A stretch of 43,264 nucleotides of DNA from Anaerorhabdus sp036636695 (GTDB lineage: Bacteria > Bacillota_I > Bacilli_A > Erysipelotrichales > Erysipelotrichaceae): assembly GCF_036636695.1 (NCBI RefSeq), contig NZ_JAVWNW010000014.1; one strand, 5' to 3'. A model generated the notes under the pieces. That model was not told the DNA's origin. It made no database searches and was given only the letters and a program-made list of their open reading frames with translations. This document shows, one piece after another, positions 24,038-32,610 of the stretch. A program made the position numbers and the translations under genes. Each line of letters starts with the position of its first letter. The stretch's first letter is position 1.

Positions 24038-24919
24038 ATGAATAATATAAAAATGATTGTAATGGATATGGATGGAACATTGCTTACATCAAATCAAGAG
24101 ATTAGTTGTCGTACAAAAGAAACACTCATACAAGCAGAGGAAAAGGGAATCATTTTAGTTCTTGCATCTGGAAGAAGTTATCGAACACTTGTTCCTTTTG
24201 GCGAACAATTAAATATCCCTTCATTTGGTGGATATTATATTGGTGTAAATGGAGCAGCTATCACAAACGCTAAAACAATGAAACATACTATTATCCGTCA
24301 ACTACAACTTCCTGAAATCAAGGAAATATTTGAAGCTACAAAACCTTTTGAAATTGAAACAATGGCAGTTCTAGATGATACAATTTATGATCATATTCCT
24401 ACTTCATTACGAGCAATAAAAAAACAGTTTAGAATTGATAATAATATTGCAGAGGATGTTCCATGGACAGCTGGAACTTTTTCAATGATTGTTGATCAAA
24501 GAAAAGGATACAATCATATTTATGAAATACAAAACGCTAGTGAAATACCTTGTCCAGTAAATAAAATTTGTCTAGCGCATACAAAAGAAAAATTAGAAGA
24601 ACCTTATCAATGGTTAGTACAAAATTTAGGGGAACGATATCATTTTGCGAGAACCTCATTAGAATGGATTGAATGTGCACCACAAGGAATCAACAAAGGC
24701 AATGCAATTCGCAAACTAGCTGAAGAATTAAATATTGGACTAGATCAAATTTTAGTTTTTGGTGATGGTGAAAATGATCTAACAATGTTTGAGGCAGTTA
24801 AATATCCGATAGCGATGGGGAATGCAATGGAAAAAGTAAAAGAAGCAGCTTATGAAATAACCCTCGATAACAATCATGATGGTATTGCAGAATTCTTAAA
24901 GAAGAATGATATTTGTTAA
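24038..24919 (+). CDS. Cof-type HAD phosphatase (5 of 5 in the island)
   Basis: The 293-residue protein has motif I MDMDGTLL, LASGRS, INKGNAIRKLA and motif IV FGDGENDLTMF. It is the longest and most typical Cof member, near YidA-type sugar phosphatases in its motifs. It ends the nagA operon; the YhfZ-type regulator gene follows after 68 bp. GAGGATAAA lies upstream of the start. Confidence 0.88.
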   Translation: MNNIKMIVMDMDGTLLTSNQEISCRTKETLIQAEEKGIILVLASGRSYRTLVPFGEQLNIPSFGGYYIGVNGAAITNAKTMKHTIIRQLQLPEIKEIFEATKPFEIETMAVLDDTIYDHIPTSLRAIKKQFRIDNNIAEDVPWTAGTFSMIVDQRKGYNHIYEIQNASEIPCPVNKICLAHTKEKLEEPYQWLVQNLGERYHFARTSLEWIECAPQGINKGNAIRKLAEELNIGLDQILVFGDGENDLTMFEAVKYPIAMGNAMEKVKEAAYEITLDNNHDGIAEFLKKNDIC

Positions 24920-24987
24920 ATAATCACTAAAACTGACAATACAAATCAATAGATAGGTATGATAAACTAGGTATAGAGGTGTAACAT

Positions 24988-25911
24988 ATGGAAAACATAG
25001 AATTTCAGCTATTTAATAAAAATGCATCAACAATAATATTTCTCTCTAAGCTTTTCATTCAAATGGATATTGGTACAAGAATTCCAACTTTTGAAGAGCT
25101 ATCAAATGAGATTGGTGTAGCAAGAGGAACAATTCAAAATTCACTTAAGATTTTGCATGATGCGAAAGCGATAATTATAAAACCTAAAGGTCATATGGGA
25201 TCATATTTGGTTGAAAAAAATGGGAAAGCACTCATACAAATGGCAGATATTCGATCCTTTCTAGGTGCAATGTCTCTGCCTTATTCAAAAACATATGAAG
25301 GACTTGCGACAGGATTGATTTCTTGTATGCAAAATGAATATGAAATACCTGTTAGTATGGCATATATGAGAGATGCAGTGAAACGGATTGATGAAATGGT
25401 TAAAGGCAATTATGATTTCACAATTGTTTGTAAAGGTTCAGCAGAAAATGCGATCAAAGCAGGAAAACCAGTATTAACCGTAATAGATTTTGGACCAAAA
25501 ACTTATCTAAGTGCACACGTTCTTTTATTCAGTAATTCAAAAGCGAAGGACATCGAAGATGGTATGCGAGTTGGTCTAGCTAAAGGTGCAAGAGAGCAAA
25601 ACAAATGGACAAAAAGAATGTGTAAAGGTAAAAATGTTGTCTTTGTTAACTTAGATTATTCTAAAATAATTACAGCTTTAAAAATGAAAGAAATTGACGC
25701 AACTGTTTGGAATAAAGATGAAATCAATGATACCTTGATTCAAATGAATACAAAACCAATTCAATCTACAAAAGAAGATACATCTGCAGTATTAATGGTA
25801 AGCAAAAACAGACCAGAATTAGTTAAACTATTTAAAGAAATTATAGATGTTGAAGAAGTCAAAAAAATTCAGCAAGAAGTGATTAAAGAGAATATTCCTC
25901 CTCAATACTAA
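24988..25911 (+). CDS. YhfZ-type transcriptional regulator (paralog 1)
   Basis: The 307-residue protein has an N-terminal GntR-like winged helix (IPTFEELSNEIGVARGTIQNSL, about residues 32-53) and a C-terminal periplasmic-binding-like domain with a DATVWNKDEI signature, as in the YhfZ family. It should bind DNA and sense a small ligand. It sits at the end of the amino-sugar island next to a paralog, so it is a good candidate for controlling the island. GAGGTGTAAC precedes the ATG. A terminator follows. Confidence 0.82.
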   Translation: MENIEFQLFNKNASTIIFLSKLFIQMDIGTRIPTFEELSNEIGVARGTIQNSLKILHDAKAIIIKPKGHMGSYLVEKNGKALIQMADIRSFLGAMSLPYSKTYEGLATGLISCMQNEYEIPVSMAYMRDAVKRIDEMVKGNYDFTIVCKGSAENAIKAGKPVLTVIDFGPKTYLSAHVLLFSNSKAKDIEDGMRVGLAKGAREQNKWTKRMCKGKNVVFVNLDYSKIITALKMKEIDATVWNKDEINDTLIQMNTKPIQSTKEDTSAVLMVSKNRPELVKLFKEIIDVEEVKKIQQEVIKENIPPQY

Positions 25912-25944
25912 AGCATATTTTTTAATTAAAATTTGCTTTTTTTT
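25910..25944 (+). terminator. Terminator of the first YhfZ-type gene
   Basis: A 12-bp stem with one mismatch (25910-25921, 25928-25939) is followed by a long T-run and overlaps the stop codon. Confidence 0.8.
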
Positions 25945-25971
25945 ATAAATGGAGAACTGATGCAATTTTAT

Positions 25972-25980
25972 TGATATAAT
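25972..25980 (+). promoter_or_regulatory. Extended -10 promoter of the second YhfZ-type gene
   Basis: TGATATAAT is identical to the murQ extended -10. No clear -35 is present. Confidence 0.55.
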
Positions 25981-26040
25981 GTAATATATAAAATTGTTTG
26001 TATTTTAATAATAATCAAGAAAACAGGGGGAGGTTTTTAA

Positions 26041-26082
26041 ATGCAATGGATATGTTTAAAGGGAGGAAACCTACATGGATAA
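26041..26082 (+). CDS. Possible 13-residue leader peptide before the second YhfZ-type gene
   Basis: ATG 26041 opens a 13-codon frame, MQWICLKGGNLHG, ending at TAA 26080-26082. It is preceded by GGGGGAGG, stronger than most ribosome sites in this window. It overlaps the start of the YhfZ-type gene by 8 bases and contains that gene's own GGGAGGAA. It could couple or gate translation of the regulator, but it could also be chance. Confidence 0.4.
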   Translation: MQWICLKGGNLHG

Positions 26083-27037
26083 TGGCAAGGATGACTCAGT
26101 TTTAGATCGAGGAGGATTACCAAATTTAGATATTCACTTATTTAATAAAAATGCTGCAACAATTATTTATTTGGCTAAACAATTTCTACAAATGGATATA
26201 GGAGATAAAATTCCGACATTTTCAGAACTTTCGTCAAAGCTTAGCATTGCTAGAGGAACGATTCAAAGTTCACTAAAGGCACTCAATGACACAGGAGCAA
26301 TTGAAATAAATCCGTGTGGACATGTGGGTACAATTCTTGTTAAAAAAGAAGTAAGAATTCTTGCGCAAATGGCAAATATTCAGGTGTTAAAAGGATTAAT
26401 GCCAATTCCAAGTTCTAAGCAAGAAGAAGCATTTGCAACGGGTTTACTTACTTCGATTGAAAATGAATGTGGGATTTTCGTGAATATGACTTACATTCCG
26501 GATAGTGAAAAAAGAGCGCAATATCTTCTAAAATATGATTGTGATTTTGCGATTGTTTCAAAAAAATGGTTAACTAGCATCAATAAAAGTAAAGATATTA
26601 TAGAAGCTCTTGAATTTGGCGAAGGTACATATCGTAATCAATATTCTCTTCTTTTTTGGGATAAAAAAGTAAAACAAATTCAAGAAAAGATGACAGTGGG
26701 CTTAATCCAAGAGGATAGTGAACAAAACTATTTAACTGCAGAACTTGTAAATGGTAAAAAGGTTAAATATAAATCGGCAGATTCAAGAAGTATCCTTAAT
26801 ATGATTATTACCAAGAAAATTGATGTTGTTTTATGGAATAAAACAGATTTGAATTACAATTTGTTAGGTTTTAATGAGCAAAATATTACATTTGATGATG
26901 AAGTGACAACAGCTGTTCTAATTATAAAGAAGGAAAAAATTGAATATTTAAAATTATTAAGAGAAATTATAAAGATAGATGAAGTAAAGAAAATTCAAAA
27001 AAAGGTGCTAGAAGGAAAACTTATAACAAAATTCTAA
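26075..27037 (+). CDS. YhfZ-type transcriptional regulator (paralog 2)
   Basis: The 320-residue protein is a clear paralog of the regulator before it, with the same helix-turn-helix core (LSIARGTIQSSL), the same FNKNAATIIYLAKQFLQMDIGDKIPTF stretch and the DVVLWNKTDL signature in the C-terminal binding domain. It has its own promoter and a possible leader peptide, so the two are not simply co-expressed. They may respond to different ligands or form a heterodimer. The ribosome site is GGGAGGAA. Confidence 0.82.
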   Translation: MDNGKDDSVLDRGGLPNLDIHLFNKNAATIIYLAKQFLQMDIGDKIPTFSELSSKLSIARGTIQSSLKALNDTGAIEINPCGHVGTILVKKEVRILAQMANIQVLKGLMPIPSSKQEEAFATGLLTSIENECGIFVNMTYIPDSEKRAQYLLKYDCDFAIVSKKWLTSINKSKDIIEALEFGEGTYRNQYSLLFWDKKVKQIQEKMTVGLIQEDSEQNYLTAELVNGKKVKYKSADSRSILNMIITKKIDVVLWNKTDLNYNLLGFNEQNITFDDEVTTAVLIIKKEKIEYLKLLREIIKIDEVKKIQKKVLEGKLITKF

Positions 27038-27040
27038 CTC

Positions 27041-27069
27041 TTGTGAAAAAATGAAAAAACATCTATAAT
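27041..27069 (+). promoter_or_regulatory. Promoter of the SRP RNA
   Basis: TTGTGA (27041-27046), a 17-bp spacer and a perfect TATAAT (27064-27069). Transcription should start near 27075. Confidence 0.8.
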
Positions 27070-27073
27070 ATAT

Positions 27074-27155
27074 GAGGTACAACAAGCATGTATTGAATCA
27101 GGTCAGGACCGGAAGGTAGCAGCCTTAAGAACCTCTACTTGTGTGTACCTTTTTT
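27074..27155 (+). ncRNA. ffs: Signal recognition particle RNA, short (4.5S) type
   Basis: The conserved domain IV core GGTCAGGACCGGAAGG, then TAGCAGCC, lies in the middle of a long hairpin whose ends GGTAC (27076-27080) and GTACC (27145-27149) pair, followed by a T-run. At about 76 nt it is the short form without the Alu domain found in Bacillus. It pairs with Ffh to target membrane proteins. Its position just before tadA-dnaX matches the B. subtilis order. Confidence 0.96.
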
Positions 27156-27172
27156 ATACTTACAGGAAAGTT

Positions 27173-27238
27173 CTACTTTTTCAGGATGAAATAGTAGTGA
27201 ATACAAGGGAGTGCAATCAAACAGGAAAACCTTGTATT
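27173..27238 (+). other. Two hairpins in the leader between SRP RNA and the nudix gene
   Basis: CTACT...AGTAG (27173-27197) and AATACAAGG...CCTTGTATT (27200-27208, 27230-27238) can both form stems. Neither is followed by a T-run. They may be processing signals or an unknown leader RNA. Confidence 0.4.
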
Positions 27239-27252
27239 AAAGAGGTGATAGC

Positions 27253-27720
27253 ATGCTTACAACCTTATGTTACATTGAAAAAGACAATCAATTCTTAATG
27301 ATGCACCGCACAAAGAAACAAAATGATCCAAATGCTGGAAAGTGGATTGGATTAGGTGGAAAATTTAAAGATTATGAGAGTCCAGAAGAATGTGTTCTAA
27401 GAGAAGTAAAAGAGGAAACGGGTTTAAACCTTATTCAACTGAGCTTTAGAGGCATCATTACTTTTACAAATAATGACAATTGGACAGAATATATGTTTCT
27501 CTTCACATCAACTGAATTTAGTGGAACACTTGATTTTGATTGTAATGAGGGAGAACTAGCATGGATAAATAAGGATGAAGTCACACAACTCAATTTATGG
27601 GAAGGTGATAAGTACTTTCTAGAAAAATTAGTGACCGATGATTCATTCTTTACGATGAAACTCAGTTATAACGGAGATAAGCTTATTGAAGCGATATATA
27701 ATAATGAAAAAATACACTGA
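27253..27720 (+). CDS. Nudix hydrolase, MutT-like
   Basis: The 155-residue protein contains a full Nudix box, residues 36-58: G36, E42, R50-E51, E54-E55 and G57. It splits nucleoside diphosphate-X compounds, and its length and N-terminus fit 8-oxo-dGTP-type enzymes that clean the nucleotide pool. AAAGAGGTGATAGC precedes the ATG. It overlaps tadA by 17 bp and lies in the conserved ffs-tadA-dnaX neighbourhood. Confidence 0.9.
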   Translation: MLTTLCYIEKDNQFLMMHRTKKQNDPNAGKWIGLGGKFKDYESPEECVLREVKEETGLNLIQLSFRGIITFTNNDNWTEYMFLFTSTEFSGTLDFDCNEGELAWINKDEVTQLNLWEGDKYFLEKLVTDDSFFTMKLSYNGDKLIEAIYNNEKIH

Positions 27721-28168
27721 ACAAGAAAAATATATGAAATTAGCACTAAAAGAAGCTGAAAAGGCTAGATTGAAAGATGAAGTTCCAGTAGGAGCAATAC
27801 TAGTCAAGGATGGCTTAATCGTGTCTAGAGGGTACAATCAAAGAAACTCAAAGCAGAATGCTACAGCGCATGCCGAACACATTGCAATCGAAAAAGCATG
27901 TAAGAAATTAAAATCATGGCGATTAGAAGAATGTGAACTTTATGTAACTCTTGAACCATGTCCAATGTGTGCGGGGGCAATTATTCAATCAAGAATTCCA
28001 CGAGTATATTTTGGAGCATATGATCCAAAGGGTGGCTGTTTTGGGAGTTGTATTAACTTTAATGATATAAAAGGGTTTAATCATTATCCTGAAATTCAAG
28101 GAGGAATTTTAGAAGCAGAATGCTCAAGTCTACTAACAACCTTTTTTAGAGAAAAACGCAAGAAGTAA
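27704..28168 (+). CDS. tadA: tRNA-specific adenosine deaminase
   Basis: TadA converts A34 to inosine in tRNA-Arg(ACG). The 154-residue version from ATG 27704 has the zinc and catalytic motifs HAE (His56, Glu58) and PCPMC (Cys86, Cys89). A TTG at 27686 is in frame but less like the family start. The N-terminus MKKYTEQEKYMKLAL matches TadA. Translation is coupled to the nudix gene. A terminator follows. Confidence 0.95.
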   Translation: MKKYTEQEKYMKLALKEAEKARLKDEVPVGAILVKDGLIVSRGYNQRNSKQNATAHAEHIAIEKACKKLKSWRLEECELYVTLEPCPMCAGAIIQSRIPRVYFGAYDPKGGCFGSCINFNDIKGFNHYPEIQGGILEAECSSLLTTFFREKRKK

Positions 28169-28186
28169 AGCTATTTTACTTCTTTT
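28160..28186 (+). terminator. Terminator of tadA
   Basis: A perfect 10-bp stem AAGAAGTAAA/TTTACTTCTT (28160-28169, 28175-28184) with a 5-nt loop and T-run overlaps the stop. Confidence 0.85.
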
Positions 28187-28217
28187 ATTATGACTGTAAA
28201 TTAGTAGTGGATTTTGT

Positions 28218-28223
28218 TATAAT
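28218..28223 (+). promoter_or_regulatory. -10 element of the dnaX operon
   Basis: TATAAT lies 36 bp before the dnaX start. No clear -35 is present. Confidence 0.5.
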
Positions 28224-28258
28224 ATCAATGGACGTATCAAAGAAGGAGGAAGGCAAGA

Positions 28259-29992
28259 ATGAGTTATAAAGCGTTATATCGGACATACCGCCCAACTTCT
28301 TTTGAAGAAGTCGTTGGTCAAAAACATATAGTCACAACATTAATGAATGCTGTGAAACAAAATAAGATGGCACATGCTTATTTATTATGTGGACCAAGAG
28401 GAACAGGAAAAACAACAGTCGCAAGATTACTAGCTAAAGCTGTAAACTGTGAACATACAGAGGCTGCACCATGTAATAATTGTGATAACTGTAAATCAAG
28501 TGATTTAGGAACACATCAAGATATTGTAGAAATCGATGCTGCTAGTAGTAGTGGGGTTGATCAAATAAGAGATTTAATTGAAAAAGTTAAATACTCACCA
28601 ATTCAAGGTCGATTCAAAGTATACATTATCGATGAAGTTCACATGCTATCGCAAGGTGCATTCAATGCATTATTAAAAACATTAGAAGAACCACCTGCTC
28701 ACGTTATATTTATTTTAGCGACAACAGAACCATATAAAGTATTACCAACAATTATTTCTCGTTGCCAACGTTATGATTTTAGTAAAGTTGGTCAAGAAGA
28801 AATAGTAAGTCGATTAAAATATGTTGCAGATTTAGAAAAGATAAACATCGAGGATGAAGCTTTACGACTTGTAGCAATTTTATCAGATGGTGGTATGCGT
28901 GATGCGTTAAGTATTTTTGATCAATGCATTGCCTATGCCCAAAATGAGATTACAGTAGAAGATGTAAATGATATTTATGGTATTACAACCATTCAAGAAA
29001 AAATTTCAATGATTGAAGATGTATTTTCTAAAAATGCAAAATCATTACTTAATGTGATTCAAACTTTAAGTGAAAAGGGAATTGATATTCGCAGACTTAC
29101 AAATGATCTTATCGAAATTTTAAAAGAAGCTGTAATTTATTCCTACACAAAAGATAGTGGATTACTTCATAACTTAAATGTGAATGAAGTTGAAAAAATA
29201 TTAGAAAATAAAAATTCAAAAATATTATTAAGAATGGTTGATATCTTAATGGAAGCAACTGTCTCTTATAAAAGCGCAACAAATGTATCTTCATATTTTG
29301 AAGTTGCAGTATTAAAAATGATGGCGATTGTTGATGAAAAAGAACAAGTCCAAATCATTCATAAAGAGGAAGTAAAAGAAGTTGTTGCACCAATAATAAC
29401 AGCGTCACCTGTTACACCAGAAGTTGTAATAGAAGAAGAATCAATTGAAATAACAGAACCAGTGAAAGAAGAAGTTATAGAAAAACCAAAGAAAGAAAAA
29501 AATGAACCAGATCAAATATTATCTACTGAATTCATTTTGAGTTTACTGGTATCGGCTAATAAAGAAACAAAAGAAAATGATAAGAATAGTTGGAATCAAT
29601 TAGAAAATAAATCACGTGATTTAAGTTGTGCTAAATGTGCGACGATTCTTAAGTCAACAATGATTGTCGCAAGTGGTGAAGACTTTGTGGTTATCACTAG
29701 TGATACAACAGCAGAAGCAAATCAGATTAATGATTTACAATTAAATCAAGAACTACATTTCTTCATTAAGGAACAACTAGAATTAGACAAAATGATTTAT
29801 GCAGTAGGCAAAGAAAACTTTATTGAAATCACACAAGAGTTTAAAGAGAGAATGAGTAGAAATGATTTACCACCATCTGCACAAATTACTAAATATAAAA
29901 AAGTTGTGACAAAAGAAAAAAAGAAAACAACAGAAGAAAAACTGATTGATTTATTTGGACAAGAAAATATAGATATTATCGAGGAGGAATAA
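28259..29992 (+). CDS. dnaX: DNA polymerase III subunits gamma/tau
   Basis: The 577-residue clamp-loader ATPase loads the sliding clamp. It has Walker A GPRGTGKT (residues 45-52), the zinc module Cys64, Cys72, Cys75 and Cys78, the Walker B IIDEVH and the SRC sensor region. Domains I-III end near residue 370; a Glu/Lys-rich linker and the C-terminal tau domains follow. At codons 413-415 the linker contains AAAAAAT (29497-29503) followed in the -1 frame at once by TGA, so a gamma-like product of about 415 residues is possible. Strong AGGAGGAA. It is in an operon with ebfC and recR. Confidence 0.97.
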   Translation: MSYKALYRTYRPTSFEEVVGQKHIVTTLMNAVKQNKMAHAYLLCGPRGTGKTTVARLLAKAVNCEHTEAAPCNNCDNCKSSDLGTHQDIVEIDAASSSGVDQIRDLIEKVKYSPIQGRFKVYIIDEVHMLSQGAFNALLKTLEEPPAHVIFILATTEPYKVLPTIISRCQRYDFSKVGQEEIVSRLKYVADLEKINIEDEALRLVAILSDGGMRDALSIFDQCIAYAQNEITVEDVNDIYGITTIQEKISMIEDVFSKNAKSLLNVIQTLSEKGIDIRRLTNDLIEILKEAVIYSYTKDSGLLHNLNVNEVEKILENKNSKILLRMVDILMEATVSYKSATNVSSYFEVAVLKMMAIVDEKEQVQIIHKEEVKEVVAPIITASPVTPEVVIEEESIEITEPVKEEVIEKPKKEKNEPDQILSTEFILSLLVSANKETKENDKNSWNQLENKSRDLSCAKCATILKSTMIVASGEDFVVITSDTTAEANQINDLQLNQELHFFIKEQLELDKMIYAVGKENFIEITQEFKERMSRNDLPPSAQITKYKKVVTKEKKKTTEEKLIDLFGQENIDIIEEE

Positions 29993-29995
29993 AAA

Positions 29996-30304
29996 ATGGA
30001 TTTACAAAACTTACTTAAACAAGCACAAAAAATGCAAAGCAATATTCAAAAGGTTGAAGGTGAATTAGCAGAAACAGAATATACTGGGAATGCTGGTGGA
30101 GATGGAGTAACAGTAACTATAAAAGGTGATTACAAAATTTCGCATATTTCAATTCAAGATGATTTATTGGAAAAAGATAACAAAGATATGTTAGAAGATT
30201 TAATTATGGTTGCGGTTAATCAAGCTGTAGAAATCGCAAGCAAAGATCGCGAAGAAAAAATGGGAGTATTAACTGCTGGTGTTAAGATGCCAGGAATGTT
30301 CTAA
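29996..30304 (+). CDS. ebfC: Nucleoid-associated protein YbaB/EbfC family
   Basis: The 102-residue protein has the typical N-terminal MDLQNLLKQAQKMQ helix and the VTVTIKGDYKI core of the family, which binds DNA as a small dimer. GAGGAGG precedes the start, three bases after dnaX. The dnaX-ebfC-recR order is conserved widely and suggests a role linked to recombination or clamp loading. This is the yaaK position of B. subtilis. Confidence 0.95.
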   Translation: MDLQNLLKQAQKMQSNIQKVEGELAETEYTGNAGGDGVTVTIKGDYKISHISIQDDLLEKDNKDMLEDLIMVAVNQAVEIASKDREEKMGVLTAGVKMPGMF

Positions 30305-30306
30305 TT

Positions 30307-30906
30307 ATGTATCCAAAAAGTTTAGAGAATTTAATTGAAAACTTTAAGATGCTTCCAGGAGTTGGTGCAAAGACAGCGGAACGTTATGCATTACTCATGC
30401 TTGAAAAAAATGAAACTGAAATTCAAGAGTTCGCGCAAAACTTGATTGATTGTAAAACAAAAATTAAGACATGTGAAATTTGTGGAAACATAGCTGAAGA
30501 GGAACACTGTAGTATATGTGAAGACTCAACTAGAAACACAAAAATTATCTGTGTAGTGCAATCTGCAAAAGATATAATTGCGATGGAAAAAACAAGAGAG
30601 TTTCGAGGGGTATATCATGTGTTAAATGGTGTGATATCACCAAGAAAAGGAATACTACCAGAAGACTTAACAATTTCAAAATTAATTGATCGTTTAGATC
30701 AAGGAGTGGAAGAAGTTATCATTGCAACAAACCTAACACTTGAAGGAGAAACAACAGCACTTTATTTAGCGAAGCTATTAGAAGATAGAAATATTTACAC
30801 AACCCGAATTGCTCATGGATTACCGATGGGTGGACATTTGGATTATGCCGATGAATTAACGTTGATTAAAGCTTTAGAAGGCAGAAAATCAATGAAAAAC
30901 GATTAA
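30307..30906 (+). CDS. recR: Recombination protein RecR
   Basis: The 199-residue protein has an N-terminal helix-hairpin-helix (MLPGVGAKTAERYA), a zinc finger with Cys56, Cys59, Cys68 and Cys71, and a Toprim domain. RecR with RecO loads RecA at gaps and stalled forks. It starts two bases after ebfC with no strong ribosome site, so it relies on coupling. Confidence 0.96.
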   Translation: MYPKSLENLIENFKMLPGVGAKTAERYALLMLEKNETEIQEFAQNLIDCKTKIKTCEICGNIAEEEHCSICEDSTRNTKIICVVQSAKDIIAMEKTREFRGVYHVLNGVISPRKGILPEDLTISKLIDRLDQGVEEVIIATNLTLEGETTALYLAKLLEDRNIYTTRIAHGLPMGGHLDYADELTLIKALEGRKSMKND

Positions 30907-30923
30907 TTGTTGGAGGGAAAAGG

Positions 30924-32591
30924 ATGAAAACAGATTTACAAATTGCGCAAGAGAATCAAATGGTTATAATTGATGAAATTGTAACAAAAGCCGGAATTAA
31001 TCCAAAGTATGTAGAACACTACGGTTTAACGAAAGCAAAAATTGATTTGGGAATTCTTGATGAATTACAATCAAAAGAAGATGGGAAATTAGTGCTTGTC
31101 ACAGCAATTAATCCAACTAAAGCAGGCGAAGGAAAATCAACGACAACAGTAGGTTTAGTAGATGGACTTGCGAAGATTGGAAAAAATGTTATGGGTTGCT
31201 TACGCGAGCCATCTCTTGGTCCAGTATTTGGATTAAAAGGTGGGGCAACTGGTGGAGGATATGCACAAGTAGTTCCAATGGAAGATATTAATCTACATTT
31301 TACTGGAGATATGCATGCAATCACAACTGCCAATAACTTAGTTGCAGCGATTTTGGATAATTCAATCTATCAAGGAAATGAATTAAATATTGATCCTACA
31401 AAGGTTATTTGGAAACGTTGCCTAGATATGAATGATCGTACCTTACGTGACATTACGATTGCGCAAGGTAAACCAACGAATGGTGTAGAAAGAAAAGATA
31501 GTTTTTGCATTACTGTTGCGACAGAAGTAATGGCAATTCTTTGTCTATCAAAAGATTTGAAAGATTTTGAAGAAAGAATAAATCGTTGTGTAGTTGCGTA
31601 TACATATGATAATGAACCAGTGACAATTAAAGACTTAAAAGTTGCCGGCGCATTATCTGTAATTATGAAAGATGCAATCAAACCAAACCTAGTTCAAACA
31701 TTAGAAAAGACACCTGTGTTAATTCATGGCGGACCATTCGCAAATATTGCTCATGGATGTAACTCAGTTATTGCAACAAAGATGGCGTTAAAACTTTCTG
31801 ATTATGTAATTACTGAAGCTGGATTCGGAGCAGATTTAGGAGCTGAAAAATTCTTAGATATTAAATGTCGACTTGCAAATTTAAAGCCAAGTGCAGTTGT
31901 AATTGTCGCAACTATTCGTGCGTTAAAAATGCATGGTGGTGTTGATAGTGAAAACCTTGCAAATGAAAATGTTGAAGCACTTTTAAAAGGTGTAGAAAAT
32001 CTAGAAAAGCATATTGAATCCGTTAAACAATTTGGAGTACCGATGATTGTTGCAGTTAATAAATTCGCAAAAGATACAGATGCAGAAGTTAATGCATTAA
32101 TAAAATGGTGTGAAGAAAAAAATGTTTCAGTATCATTATCAGATGCTTGGGCAAAAGGTGGCGAAGGAACAGTTGATTTGGCTGAAAAAGTTGTTGAACT
32201 TTGTTCAAAAGAATCTGACTTCTCTCCAATTTATGATGTGAATGATTCAATTGAAAATAAAGTTAAAATAATAACTCAAAAAATCTATGGTGGAAATGAT
32301 GTTGTATTTAGTGATGAAGCTAAAACACAAATTGAACTTATGAAAAAATATGGTTGGGACAAACTTCCGATTTGTATGGCAAAAACACCATTATCTCTTA
32401 CTGATGATCCAAAAATTCAAGGAAGACCACATGACTTTGACATTCATGTTACAGAATTGAAAGTGTCAGCAGGAGCAGGATTTATTGTTGTTTATACAGG
32501 TAATATTATGACAATGCCAGGACTTCCAAAAGTGCCAGCTGCACTAGGAATGGGTATTGATGATCAAGGAGAAAGTTACGGAATATTTTAG
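30924..32591 (+). CDS. fhs: Formate--tetrahydrofolate ligase
   Basis: The 555-residue enzyme joins formate to tetrahydrofolate using ATP, feeding purine and fMet synthesis. It has the ATP loop TKAGEGKSTTTVGL, then REPSLGPVFGLKGGATGGGYAQV, and TEAGFGADLGAEKF, all family hallmarks. Length is normal. TTGGAGGG precedes the ATG. It lies 17 bp after recR and is probably the end of the same operon, or close to it. Confidence 0.97.
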   Translation: MKTDLQIAQENQMVIIDEIVTKAGINPKYVEHYGLTKAKIDLGILDELQSKEDGKLVLVTAINPTKAGEGKSTTTVGLVDGLAKIGKNVMGCLREPSLGPVFGLKGGATGGGYAQVVPMEDINLHFTGDMHAITTANNLVAAILDNSIYQGNELNIDPTKVIWKRCLDMNDRTLRDITIAQGKPTNGVERKDSFCITVATEVMAILCLSKDLKDFEERINRCVVAYTYDNEPVTIKDLKVAGALSVIMKDAIKPNLVQTLEKTPVLIHGGPFANIAHGCNSVIATKMALKLSDYVITEAGFGADLGAEKFLDIKCRLANLKPSAVVIVATIRALKMHGGVDSENLANENVEALLKGVENLEKHIESVKQFGVPMIVAVNKFAKDTDAEVNALIKWCEEKNVSVSLSDAWAKGGEGTVDLAEKVVELCSKESDFSPIYDVNDSIENKVKIITQKIYGGNDVVFSDEAKTQIELMKKYGWDKLPICMAKTPLSLTDDPKIQGRPHDFDIHVTELKVSAGAGFIVVYTGNIMTMPGLPKVPAALGMGIDDQGESYGIF

Positions 32592-32610
32592 AGAAAAAAG
32601 GAGATAAGTC

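Noticed and set aside
29609..29622. parS-like palindrome AAATCACGTGATTT in dnaX
   Set aside because: Only the central TCACGTGA matches parS; the essential GTTT/AAAC arms are missing.
29917..29923. A AAA AAG heptamer near the dnaX 3' end as a frameshift site
   Set aside because: It is in frame for slippage, but the -1 frame stops only about 9 codons later, so it would change only the last residues and not make gamma.
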